Below are positions 1 through 9,304 of a DNA stretch of 64,000 bases, one piece after another. Below the pieces are notes generated by a model that did no database searches, was not told the DNA's origin, and worked only from the letters and a program-made list of their open reading frames with translations. The translations under genes were made by a program, and so were the position numbers. Each line of letters starts with the position of its first letter. Position 1 is the first letter of the stretch. The stretch comes from Helianthus annuus (lineage: Eukaryota > Streptophyta > Magnoliopsida > Asterales > Asteraceae), in contig NC_035448.2 in NCBI RefSeq assembly GCF_002127325.2, forward strand, positions 88,912,753-88,976,752, written 5' to 3'.

Positions 1-2908
1 TTAATATACCGGACCTAAATCGGAGGATTGGATAGTATGCGGGTTTGTAAACCAAACGAGTATGGAGACTCGTGTAATATGGTTTAACAAAGCCCACATA
101 CTAAAATGAAACTTAACCTAAGTGCTTACGACCCATTACGACTCGTTTAGGTAGCTTATGCTACCTTAACGCGTCGTTCGCGTAAAACGCGTTCGGAACG
201 CCTAACGTCGTGACCATAAGGTATAACCTCGGAAGGTTATTTCCTATACAACTATGGTCAACTAATGTGTTTGGTCGGATCCTAATGATTGACCAAATGG
301 GTCGGGTCCGAAAGTATAAGCGATTGTTTAGATCGCTTACCTTACGACCCTAAATAAGCACTAAACTAAAAGTGACGAGCTAAGCATGTTAGAACATGCT
401 TAACTAAGTTTAGAAAACAGGTTTGGTATCAAAACAAACGGTTTTGATACCCACGAGTAGTTTGGTTTCAAAATACGCAAGAATGCGCATTTTGGCCGAA
501 ACTACGACTCGTCATTGAGCCTAGATAACGTGGAAATCAGTAGGTATAGTCACTATGGACTATAACCATCGTGATCACGCTCACGTTATGAAGTTCAAAC
601 GAACTTTGGGTTGACCACAGGCTGGACAATGCAGAAAGTCAAACATAGTTTGACTTTAGGACTAGAAAGCGATTAAAAGAACGAAAGAACACTTACGAAG
701 GGTCCCCGAAAGCTAATCTCGATCCAGGAGCTCAGGTATGAAGCAAAGGCCTCAACTTAGAGCTTTAGATCAGATTTTTGTGGGTTTTAACCAAAATGGG
801 GGGGGGGGTATTTATAGGAAAAGCAAGACCGTTAGGATCGTTTCTTGAATATCGTGCCACGATTTAATCCGTACACTTGTCGCAAAGTTGTGGTGGCTTA
901 TTTTGCCCCCACCATAGGGTTTTGACAAGTGGAATTGCCCTTTGGAGAGTTGAAGGGCTGTTACCAGCTGTTTAAACATTGAATCTGGTCCAGAAGGGGC
1001 CTCGCGTGACGCCTAGACCCCTCGCGTCACGCCTAGCCCTTATTTCTGTAGAATTTGCAGAAATGGTCCCTGCACATGTTTCGTTGCGTAACGGCACTTC
1101 TAACACCTGTCAAACCCAATTTCAAGCTCCGCAATGATGTTAAGACATATGGAGCATGAAATGTGCTTGAAAATTTCCCGGATGTCGGTTCGTTTGGCCG
1201 TACGGTTGCGATGTTCGCTTAATTACGATGGAATGCACATAAGCGCGAAAAATGATCCAAATTGCGCGACGAATGGATTTTTCTCATGCCAAACACTAAG
1301 GCATAATATAAGGATGCTTACATAAATGTTTGGATGTCCGGATGTATTCAGAACGTAAGTTATGCGCGAAAGTGCAAACTTATGCACTTTTTGACGTTTT
1401 TAGTCTCTGAATGACCCAAAAGTTTATTTTAGCACACCGAACCTCTCAAAGCCTATTTCTAAGCTATGTAAAGGATATTTAAGGTGTTTTTAACTTATGG
1501 TCCTATTCCGGAATGTTTGTTACAGTTCATATTGGCATACTTTCGCAGTTTGTCAAGTTTAGTCCCTGTAAGCGAATTAACTTGTTTTTGCCATACCAAA
1601 GCCTTCAAAACTTATTTCTAAGTTATGTAAAGGTTATTTACGGTATGTTGAGTATATGTTGATGTTCCAGAGTATTTGTCGCATTAAACTGAGTACGTTT
1701 ACGCACCAGTTTGTTTATAATTCTCCAGAAAGCGATGTAGAGTTTAAAATCGAACAAAAGTCAAAACATGAAAAATGTAAAACACAACCAAACAAACATT
1801 GGGATCAAATAACATTGTTTTATTGATAATTGAACTGTTCACAATGATTAAAAGCACAGATGTTACAATCACAACCGTACATGTGCACCCATGGTTTTGC
1901 AAATCCATGGGCACCTTAAAAATGGCCCATAGTAAGTTAGAAAACCATTTGCAAGTGCCCCAAACAGCTGGAACAGCTGGAAACAGGCTGGAAAATGATT
2001 CTGTGCAGATCTGGTGATCTCACACGGCCCGCGTAAGAGTCAGAAAAGGGCTACACGGCCCGCCTGAGTTCTGCAGATCAGCAAACAGTTTCAATCTTTG
2101 CAGTTTTGGTCCCTGCAAGCATGTAAGGCCCTTTTTGACATGTTTAAGGCCCGTTAAGCCAACCTTAAGGCCCTACAATAATTCCTAAACATAGTGGACA
2201 TGAAACATGCTCAAAAATATGCCGGATGTCGGTTCGTTTGGTCGTACGGACGCGTTATTCGCTTAATTGTGACGAAATACGCACGAACGCGAAAACGATC
2301 CAAATTACGCGGCGAATGGATTTTTCTCATGCCAATCACTAAAATAAAATATTTTAATGATTACATAAATTTTTGGATGTCCGGATGTATTCAAAACATA
2401 AGATATGTGCGAAAATGCAAACTTATGCACTTTTTGACGTTTTTAGTCCCTGAATGACCAAAAAGTTTATTTTAGCACACCGAACCCCTCAAAGCCTATT
2501 TCTAAGCTATGTAATATTTAGGGTATGTTTAACTTATGATCATGTTCCAGAATGTCTGTTACAGTACAAATCGGCATACTTTCGCAGTTTGTCGAATTTA
2601 GTCCCTGTAAGCGAATAAACTTGATTTTGCCATACCAAAGCCTTTAAAACTTATTTCTAAGTTATGTAAAGATTTTTTTAAGGTATTTTAAGCATAAATT
2701 GATGTTCCGGAGTATTTGTTGCGTTATACTGATTATGTTTACGCACCAGTTTGTGTATAACTCTCCAGAAAGTGATTCAGAGTTTGAAATTGAACAAAAC
2801 CCAAAACATGAAAAATGTCAAACATAAACAAACAAATATTGGGGTCAAACAACATTGTTTTATTGATAACAAATATTGTTTACAATGATTACAAGCATAG
2901 GTGCCACA
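1..2908 (-). mobile_element. LTR J, minus-oriented Ty3-type LTR (left part outside window)
   Basis: The reverse complement of the right part aligns with the beginning of the LTR of element A: shared tracts include the run with 'TTGTTTTATTGATAAC', the 'CACCAGTTTGTGTATAA' tract and the 'ACTTATTTCTAAGTTATG' tract. The LTR terminus (5'-TGTGGCAC on the minus strand) falls at about 2908. The left edge is not in the window. The body has no open frame of note; the 60-99 codon frames here are not conserved between its two internal copies. GC-rich blocks near 1005-1035 resemble the CGCG tracts of element B's LTR. This is an old relative of A's LTR. Orientation is firm, left boundary unknown. Confidence 0.65.
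1060..2905 (-). repeat. ~1-kb direct duplication inside LTR J
   Basis: Two diverged direct copies lie in tandem: about 1060-1875 and about 2105-2905. Matching landmarks are the tract 'GGATTTTTCTCATGCC' (near 1273 and 2320), 'GCCTATTTCTAAGCTATGTAA' (near 1450 and 2495; split here by small indels downstream) and 'ACATTGTTTTATTGATAA' (near 1810 and 2850). Identity by eye is roughly 80-90 percent with small indels. The right copy carries the LTR terminus. The left copy continues past the same point into unrelated sequence (1885-2100), so the unit was duplicated within the LTR or two LTRs of one family were fused. Confidence 0.6.
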
Positions 2909-3040
2909 CAGCGAGGCCCAACGAGTGTGAAAGGGGTTCCGCTCTGTTGGCTGACGTAAACTCAGTAGTCTGTAGAAGTCCTGATGAGGTTTGAATCCTA
3001 CCTTATCTCGAATCTTAACATTTTCCCTTTTCTTATATAG
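2909..3040 (+). promoter_or_regulatory. Leader of gag fragment I ending in a strong 3' splice site
   Basis: This short stretch lies between LTR J and gag fragment I. It ends with a textbook plant acceptor: CTTAAC (branch-like), a pyrimidine run TTTTCCCTTTTCTTA, then TATAG at 3040, directly before the glycine/arginine-rich start of the gag frame. No coding signal is seen in it. The 5' LTR and PBS of fragment I are not in the window. The splice site is read from sequence only. Confidence 0.45.
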
Positions 3041-3080
3041 AATCTTGAGCGGACGAGGCCATGGGCGTGGTCGCATCGCG

Positions 3081-3145
3081 ATGACTCAGGCTGAGTTGAC
3101 AAACTTGATTAACACACATGTGGCTGACGCTTTGGCAGCCTACCA
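3081..3145 (+). pseudogene. Ty3 gag fragment I, exon 1 (split by element A)
   Basis: The frame from the ATG at 3081 reads MTQAELTNLINTHVADALAA, the characteristic Gag N-terminus also seen in D (MTQAQLEALV), E, F and G. An upstream in-frame extension rich in Gly/Arg begins with TTG at about 3044 where relatives have ATG. The frame is cut at 3145 by element A and resumes after A's second TSD at 51699, where five more bases bring it to a phase-1 splice donor at 51704. Gag packages element RNA into virus-like particles. This copy is dead: it is split, has a stop after the splice point and is truncated by a Copia LTR at 52242. Confidence 0.7.
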
Positions 3146-3690
3146 TGTGACAACTGTGATCTGTAATCATCGTATTATGTAAAACACTGTCCGTTATCAA
3201 TAAAACAATATGCGTTGGTGTTATTATGTGTATTTTGGTGTTACTACATGTGCAATTGTGTTTATTAATTTTACAATTTGATTTGATACCGATTTCAAGC
3301 TTTAAATGACTTTCTGGAAGGTTATACACAAACTGGTGCTTAAACGCAATCAGTTTAACGCGAGGTACACTCCGGAACTGTGACGTAAGCCAAACATACC
3401 CTAAATATCCTTTGCATAACTTAGAAATAAGTTTCGAAGGATTCGGTATGGCGAAAACATGTTTATTTGAACTAAAGAACTAATTACGACAAAACTGGGA
3501 AACGAACATTGGTGACCGCCCGGATAATATTTAAATCCCACAAATATTCTGTTATGATTAAAATTTTATTTTAATCAGGTTCGTGTTGAAAAATAAATTA
3601 AAAACATTATTTTTCAAGTTTAAGCGCGTACCGTGTATTCCTACGCGACACAGTGCTTACACTGCAAAACGCAGACAACGCAGCAAACCC

Positions 3691-3855
3691 AGGAATATAC
3701 CAGGAATATGCCAGGAATATGCCAGGAATATGCCAGGAATATGCCAGGAATATACCAGGAATATACCAGGAATATGCTAGGAATATGCTAGAAATATGCC
3801 AGGAATATGCCAGGAATATGCCAGGAATATGCTAGGAATATGCTAGGAATATGCT
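3691..3855 (+). repeat. 11-bp tandem array, 15 units, directly upstream of A's TATA box
   Basis: Fifteen head-to-tail copies of AGGAATATGCC (variants AGGAATATACC, AGGAATATGCT, one AGAAATATGCC). The last unit ends 12 bp before the TATA box. The same position in the 3' LTR (23600-23654) has only five units. The array is open in more than one frame by chance; the repeat peptides are not genes. Confidence 0.95.
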
Positions 3856-3867
3856 ATATGGAAGGTC

Positions 3868-3875
3868 TATAAATA
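3868..3875 (+). promoter_or_regulatory. TATA box of element A
   Basis: TATAAATA, a perfect plant TATA box, followed about 25-35 bp downstream by a C/A/T-rich leader typical of plant transcription starts. The copy in the 3' LTR is at 23667-23674. It sets the U3/R border near 3895-3905. Confidence 0.8.
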
Positions 3876-5063
3876 CCACCATTCCATCACTCCATCATTC
3901 CACACTCAACACTACACTCCATCTCCTCCCTCCTTCCCCAAATTGGCAGCCATCAACCACCACCCTACCACCATCATTCGACCTTGTTCCATCCATTCTA
4001 TTACCATACAAGGGTGCAAGGAGACATACAACGAAGGACCGCTCTCGTTTTCTTTTATCCGCCACCTTTCTACACTCGAACTCCCCTAGCCTTGTGCTAG
4101 TAGTAAGTTCCTTAGATCTTCATCTTGTTCATGTTTTTATGTGGTTAATGATGTTTAAAGATCAAAAGATGGAAATCCTAATGAACATAAACAAGTCTTG
4201 AAGTGTAACTAACTAAAGATGGAGTATGGTTAAAGTAGTGTTAAAATGATGAATGAAATATGATATTGCTTGAAAAATCTGATATAAATAAGTAATAATC
4301 TGCTGTAAGTATTGTTGTGATCGCTAAACATGTTAACGGAATCAATCGAACGCACTTTATGATGATAAGAGACTGAAAACAGCATGCTGATCTGCTTTTC
4401 CAGCCACCTATAACTGGCTGTAACTGCATCGTAACTTAACAAAAACTTTATTTTCTTAAGTCTATAATGTGTTATTATAAAATACGGTTCTAATGACACC
4501 GGAATCCTAATTTTTGGACCCCGTTTACTATTTTTAAAGTGCCTTTCCGTAACAGCAGCTTAAGCTGAATTTTTCTGCTGAAAATGTGCGTCCTATTTTC
4601 AGTCATAATCTAGATTCTGTGTAGGATTAGATCATGAAACTTATACTGTAGGTGGTCACTTTTGTCTCCGTGACCCTCCAACTGGAATTACGTCAATCGG
4701 ACTTGCGATTAATTTTTAGTGAATTATTCCGTAGACTGCAGTCAGAAAGTAACAAATCTGACTTTAGTACGGGAAAATGAATTTTTATAAAATAATGGTA
4801 ATGAACTAGACCCCGATATTTTTACACAATAACATTTGGTTCGTGTAAGACGTTCTGTAAAAATTTGGGAATTTTTAGAATAAGTTAACCATTTTATTTA
4901 AATGTCCGAAAACAGTCTAGTTTCATATACATTAAAACAGAAGTGACATAAGTAGTAATTGCATGCCAAAGTGTGGTTCTTGATTATTAAAAATCATTCT
5001 TATTTAATTTAGGGCGGATAAACAATTGAGGGATTGTGTTAACGTTTAAAAATGCACCCGAAG

Positions 5064-5876
5064 GTGAGTACATAGTTCCCCTATTTTACTGTTTTCAATT
5101 GTTTTGGGGTGATTCATATGTATCAAAACGATTTCGATATTTTAACGATGGTTTCACAACGAGTAAGATGGTTTATATTAAACTAATAACGATTTCGATA
5201 ATGTGAACGAGCTTGTTGGTTGTAATTACATAACAAATGACATTCATTAATTTCGGCCAAACTGACCAGTATTAGGTTATGGTACCATAGGATCCGACAA
5301 ATCCCGTTATCAGACCGGACCCATGGTTATGTGTGGGTTAGGTGGGTAACGACCGAATCTGATGATTGTTAACTTACCCTTTGGTGGTTTGTTAATACGA
5401 GAACAAGTGGAACGATGAACAAGTCACAAAGGTTTGAATGTTGTTAACGAGACGACCAAAAGTAGTTTTCACAATTAAAACGAGAACGATTTGAACAATT
5501 GACACGATTAGAATGATTTAAACAAATGAACGATGATCTATAACAAGTACGGGTTGAACGATGTCACACAACGATGTTTACAAACTATATAAACCATACG
5601 AGTTTTATTACGAGAACGATTTCCGATTTGGTGTACAAAAACAAATGTTTTGGAGTAAGATTCATGGCATCGAGGTTTATAAGTTATAACCAAACTATTG
5701 GCTTGGTTATTTATTTTACAATACAAATATTTTACAAAAACAAGGTTTTCTAATGTCGAATAACGAAGTTATACGAGTCATTTCGACATGCAAACGAGCC
5801 ATGAATCTGACACTCACGCAAAACCTATGTACTCGCCAGCATTTCTTTGCTGACTTTGTTTTTACATATGTTTCAG
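5064..5876 (+). other. Putative leader intron in A's LTR (813 nt)
   Basis: The donor is AAG|GTGAGTA. The acceptor region is CTGAC (branch, A at 5853), a T-rich tract and TTTCAG| ending at 5876. The site lies downstream of the TATA box, inside the transcribed leader, at the place corresponding to the LTR introns of B, D, E, F, G and H. The 3' LTR has the same donor at about 24,890, and its acceptor side now lies beyond C (from 51418). The intron is inferred from signals and conservation, with no transcript evidence. Confidence 0.55.
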
Positions 5877-6121
5877 GTGAAGTTGCTTAGTCTTGATTGC
5901 GAATAGGAAGCATGCTCACTTAGGACCGGACGAGGACTTAGTGATTTAATAATGATATTAGTCTATGTTTGATTTGCTTGTTTAACTTTAAAACAATGTT
6001 TAATATTTAATGAAATGAAACTCTTCGTATCCATGGTTTGAAACAATAATTCTGTTACAACACTCCCCGGCGTTTCTGCCACGATATGTCGTTTTACGTG
6101 GTCGGGGTGTGACAGAAGAGT

Positions 6122-6186
6122 TGGTATTAGAGCCAATGGTTATAGAGAATTAGGTTATTAGTAAAATTTTTGACCTAGACTATAAC
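6122..6186 (+). promoter_or_regulatory. PBS and PBS-proximal hairpin of element A
   Basis: TGGTATTAGAGCC at 6122-6134 matches the initiator-Met tRNA PBS with one change (C to T). It is followed by a nested hairpin: outer arms GGTTATAG (6138) and CTATAAC (6180), inner arms TAGGTTA and TGACCTA. The outer arms are the same in B, D, E, F and G; the inner arms differ but stay complementary. Confidence 0.75.
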
Positions 6187-6701
6187 TTTCTAGGACCCCA
6201 ACGCAAGTTGATTTGCGTTTAGGAAAAAATAAAAAAAAAACGAAATCCGAATCTGCTTCGAAAATTGATCATCCGTTCTAGGATGATTGATTACTAGGTT
6301 TTGAACCCTCCCAGTTTGATTCATTTTTGGCTTAGTGCCTTCTGAGTTTTCAAAATCTCGTCAAAGTTTGGGTCTAAATAATGTGAACACGTGCAAACTG
6401 GAAGAGTGAATGCCTATACCCTGAGTTTTCTGTCTAAGGCTAGAGTGTTCGTACAAATCCACATAATCGGACCAGTCACTCTTACCTGGGAACTCTTGGG
6501 GTGAGTGTTCACTTATAGGCGAGCATGTCTTCGCGATACATTATTTCGATTCATTACTTTGATTAGTCACTGCGTGTCGTTTGTTTGTTCGAGGTAACGA
6601 ACAAATGATCGCCTTCCTTATATTTAGTCAATATTTTCAAAACCTCTCTTGTTTTTCCTAATTGTCGACCTCACTCGTCTCTCATATTTTCTTGTTAGAC
6701 G
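6187..6701 (+). promoter_or_regulatory. Untranslated leader of A with a 3' splice site before gag
   Basis: No coding signal is seen over about 500 bp. The last 60 bp are pyrimidine-rich and end TTCTTGTTAG at 6698, an excellent plant acceptor three bases before the gag ATG (6702). Fragment I has an equivalent acceptor at 3040. Splicing from a donor in the LTR (4103 or 5064) to 6698 would give a short gag-pol mRNA lacking the PBS. Confidence 0.5.
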
Positions 6702-6947
6702 ATGCCTCCTCGACGTGATGCACAATCTTTTACTGCTGAAGAAATCGCAGCCCTTCTCACTCAGCAAATGGCTGCGGTGCTTCCAGGCGTGGTGACCCAA
6801 ATCCACGAGCTGTACAACAACAATAACAATGCACAATGCAATTTCAAGAGTTTCAACTCTGCTAAGCCGCTAAAGTTTTCTGGGAAACAAGGAGCGACTG
6901 CACTCCTGCAATGGTTCGAAAGCATCGAGAACACATTCAGACATGTG
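6702..6947 (+). pseudogene. Element A gag, N-terminal part (split by B)
   Basis: The ATG at 6702 opens a frame MPPRRDAQSF... with an Asn run, then the capsid motif region LKFSGKQGATALLQWFES. It ends in frame at Val (6945-6947) inside the TSD ATGTG, and the frame continues after B at 18756 (Gln-Cys-Pro-Asn). Unlike D, G and I there is no intron-like interruption between the N-terminus and the capsid-like region. Gag forms the virus-like particle. This ATG is chosen because a splice acceptor and the conserved N-terminus coincide there. Confidence 0.85.
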
Positions 6948-7271
6948 TGTAACAACTCTCACTAAAATCAATACTTAGGATGTTAATTATCTATTAAGGA
7001 AACCCTAATTAAGACACCCACGTAATTCTGCATAAACCCTAAAATTTTCTTAACAATCGGAATCAGGATCAGGACACCTAAAACTTAGGGGGGATAAACC
7101 CTAGTGAATGATTATCTTCACAATTGGCTGTAGAATTGGAATTTAGTCGTACAATCAACTCAGCCAAGCTACCCCTGAACGTGTCCACCCTAGGCTAGAA
7201 TTGTTACCCGTCGCGCCACGCGACAGATACACATCTCCCTGTCGCGACACGCGAGGGAGTCAATTTTTCAG

Positions 7272-7279
7272 TATAAATA
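7272..7279 (+). promoter_or_regulatory. TATA box of element B
   Basis: TATAAATA, followed by AGAGGGC. It is repeated in the 3' LTR near 9030 as TATAAATAGTGGGC. It places transcription start near 7305, upstream of the putative leader intron. Confidence 0.75.
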
Positions 7280-7758
7280 GAGGGCTTTGGGACTTGAATT
7301 TGGGAGTTGGAACGACGTACAAATTCTCTCTGTATGTTGAGTTATTGTCTGATTACTTCAAAAGACACACCAATCCCGAAACGCTGCTACGATTCAGGGT
7401 ATTACTTCGATCGCTATTACGATTCAACGTCCGATCGATTGAAACTATCCAACGTATGATTAAGTGCTGCTCAAATTGAGTTTATACTTTGTTATTCGTC
7501 GTGATTTCGACTTGAATATTTGAGTATTATCCAATTTCGGACTATGCTCTGTTATTCGTTGTGAATCCGCTGAATTGTTAAGTATTGCACTTTGTTAATC
7601 GTTGTGAGGGTTTAATCTCGTGAATTGTCGTAAATGCTGTATTGGTTACTTACCTAATTTCGTGTGCATTAGATCATTAGGCTTATCAGTAGGCTAAACT
7701 CTATCCCATACCCTTACAATCAAAGAAGATAAGCAAACCGAGCAAAGCAAAAGCAAAG

Positions 7759-7997
7759 GTGAGTTCACAAACTTTCTACAAGGCACGGCCATCCTCCAGA
7801 GGTAGGATGCCACTCCACTAATCTTCGCACACATGCCTGTAGGGTCGCGACACGATGCGATACGATACGATGCGACGCGATACAGATACTAACCTTCGCA
7901 CACATGTCTGGGAGACCGCGATATGGGCTAGTAAGCCAGTGAACCAACTGTGAATTCACCCAACTTTGTTGTTGACTCGTTGTTACATGCCTTGCAG
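7759..7997 (+). other. Putative leader intron in B's LTR (239 nt)
   Basis: The donor is AAAG|GTGAGTTCACA and the acceptor TTACATGCCTTGCAG|GTCG, both words shared with D, E, F, G and H. It holds a hairpin with stem CATCCT (7790) / AGGATG (7804) and a second unit GTCT-GGG-AGAC near 7909; F has the covarying GCCT-GGG-AGGC. It is the shortest of the LTR introns. Confidence 0.55.
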
Positions 7998-8237
7998 GTC
8001 GTTAGGTCCCTAGCTTAAGGAGCTTGCACTGGGAGGCGTGGTCGTGTGGGAAAACATTTCAACTTATATTAAACTTATGTTTTGCTTCCGCTGTAAACTC
8101 AAACTATGTTTTTGACACCAATTGTATTGTGGTTGGTTTTATTTACTTAAATACGTTGTTCAATATGATTGGTGGCTATGATCCTGGGCATGTCACGCCT
8201 CCAAGGCGAGGTGGGGTTTTGGAGGGGTGTGACAGAG

Positions 8238-8315
8238 TGGTATCAGAGCCATTGGTTATAGTGAACTTGGTTTTTAAAAAGGGGAAAAACTTTTTGATAA
8301 AACCGGACTATAACC
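8238..8315 (+). promoter_or_regulatory. PBS and hairpin of element B
   Basis: PBS TGGTATCAGAGCC at 8238-8250. Outer hairpin arms are GGTTATAG (8254-8261) and CTATAACC (8308-8315), with an inner stem TTGGTTTT / AAAACCGG. Retention of this block in an element that has lost gag-pol supports a cis-acting role. Confidence 0.8.
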
Positions 8316-8419
8316 TGTACAGTAATCCGCAACGATGCTTCGCTCCAAGTGCAAGACTCAATACTTCACTGTGTTATTTATTTTTAGTGTTACAGCTAAA
8401 GTTAAGTCCTCCCTAAGTA

Positions 8420-8668
8420 TTTCATAGATCCAACTTTAAGAAATATCTATCTGACGAATAGTTGGTAGTACCTCTTCAAGACATATAAGTGAATGAAAAA
8501 TTTAAAGATTAGTTGAGAAACCACTTTATATAGAAGACAAAAAGGTTAAGTTCCTCGAGTATAAAAGATTAGTACTGGTCAAAGTCAAATAGGTTTCGAA
8601 GAAAGGACCGGAATATTCTTAGGAACTCGAAGCAGAAATAAAGCGAAAGTATCCTAACTTATTCTAAT
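8420..8668 (+). pseudogene. Relic of the pol 3' end (chromodomain region) in B
   Basis: The sequence is a decayed copy of the integrase C-terminus/chromodomain region of Ty3 chromoviruses: words corresponding to SNLRKCL, VVPLQDI and RKGPEY can be recognised across frames, ending just before the palindrome at 8669. Frameshifts and stops prevent any product. The deletion that removed the rest of gag-pol joins leader sequence to this relic near 8425. Confidence 0.7.
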
Positions 8669-8705
8669 AAATCTCGAGGACGAGATTTAAATAAGGTGGG
8701 GAGAA
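8669..8705 (+). promoter_or_regulatory. Palindrome plus polypurine tract of B
   Basis: AAATCTCGAGGACGAGATTT (8669-8688) is an 8-bp stem with loop AGGA, followed by the PPT AAGGTGGGGAGAA before the 3' LTR. Relative to AAATTTCG/CGAAATTT in the other elements it differs at paired positions on both arms, so pairing is preserved. Confidence 0.8.
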
Positions 8706-9304
8706 TGTAACAACTCTCACTAAAATCAATACTTAGGATGTTAATTATCTATTAAGGAAACCCTAATTAAGAAACCCAAGTAATTCTGCATAAACCCTAA
8801 AATTTTCATAACAATCGGAATCAGGATCAGGACCCCTAAAACTCAGGGGGGATAAACCCTAGTGAATGATTATCTTCACAATTGGCTGTAGAATTGGAAC
8901 TCAGTCGTACAATCAACTCAGCCAAGCCACCCCTGAACGTGTCCACCCTAGGCTAGAATTGTTACCCGTCGCGCCACGCGACAGATACACATCTCCCTGT
9001 CGCGACACGCGAGGGAGTCAATTTTTCAGTATAAATAGTGGGCTTTGGGACTTGAATTTAGGAGTTGGAACGACGTACAAATTCTCTCTGTACATTGAGT
9101 TATTGTCTGATTACTTCAAAACACACACCAATCCCGAAACGCTGCTACGATTCAGGGTATTACTTCGATCGCTATTACGATTCAACGTCCGATCGATTGA
9201 AACTATCCAACGTATGATTAAGTGCTGCTCAAATTGAGTTTATACTTTGTTATTCGTCGTGATTTCGACTTGAATATTTGAGTATTATCCAATTTCGGAC
9301 TATG
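8706..9304 (+). repeat. 3' LTR of element B, left part
   Basis: Starts TGTAACAACTCTCAC and matches 6948-7546 with a small number of substitutions. It is interrupted by F after CTATG (9300-9304) and continues at 18062. Confidence 0.9.

Larger units (their letters stand above)
3146..6114 (+). repeat. 5' LTR of element A (2969 bp)
   Basis: It is bounded by TG...CA and followed by a PBS. It carries, in order, an 11-bp tandem array (3691-3855), a TATA box (3868), a pyrimidine-rich leader, a candidate donor at 4103 (GTAAGT), an AT-rich body, and a putative intron (5064-5876). The terminal ~60 bp can fold through complementary CCCC/GGGG and CCACG/CGTGG segments before the final TGTGACA. Compared with the 3' LTR it is 87 bp longer: ten extra 11-bp units (+110) minus a 23-bp deletion at about 4035 between two CGAAG direct repeats. 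Confidence 0.92.
6948..8234 (+). repeat. 5' LTR of element B (1287 bp)
   Basis: It begins TGTAACAACTCTCAC and ends GGGGTGTGACA. A GC-rich block with CGCG words (7208-7255) precedes the TATA box. A putative intron lies at 7759-7997. The end contains CGCCTCCAAGGCG, a 5-bp stem matching in position and shape the CGCTCCCAAGCG stem of D, E, F and G LTRs. The 92-codon frame at 7201 covers promoter and leader and is not considered a gene. Confidence 0.9.

Noticed and set aside
3583..3835. Frames with repeated GICQEYARN-like peptide in A's LTR
   Set aside because: Product of the 11-bp array next to the TATA box; array length differs between LTRs and no flanking coding features exist.
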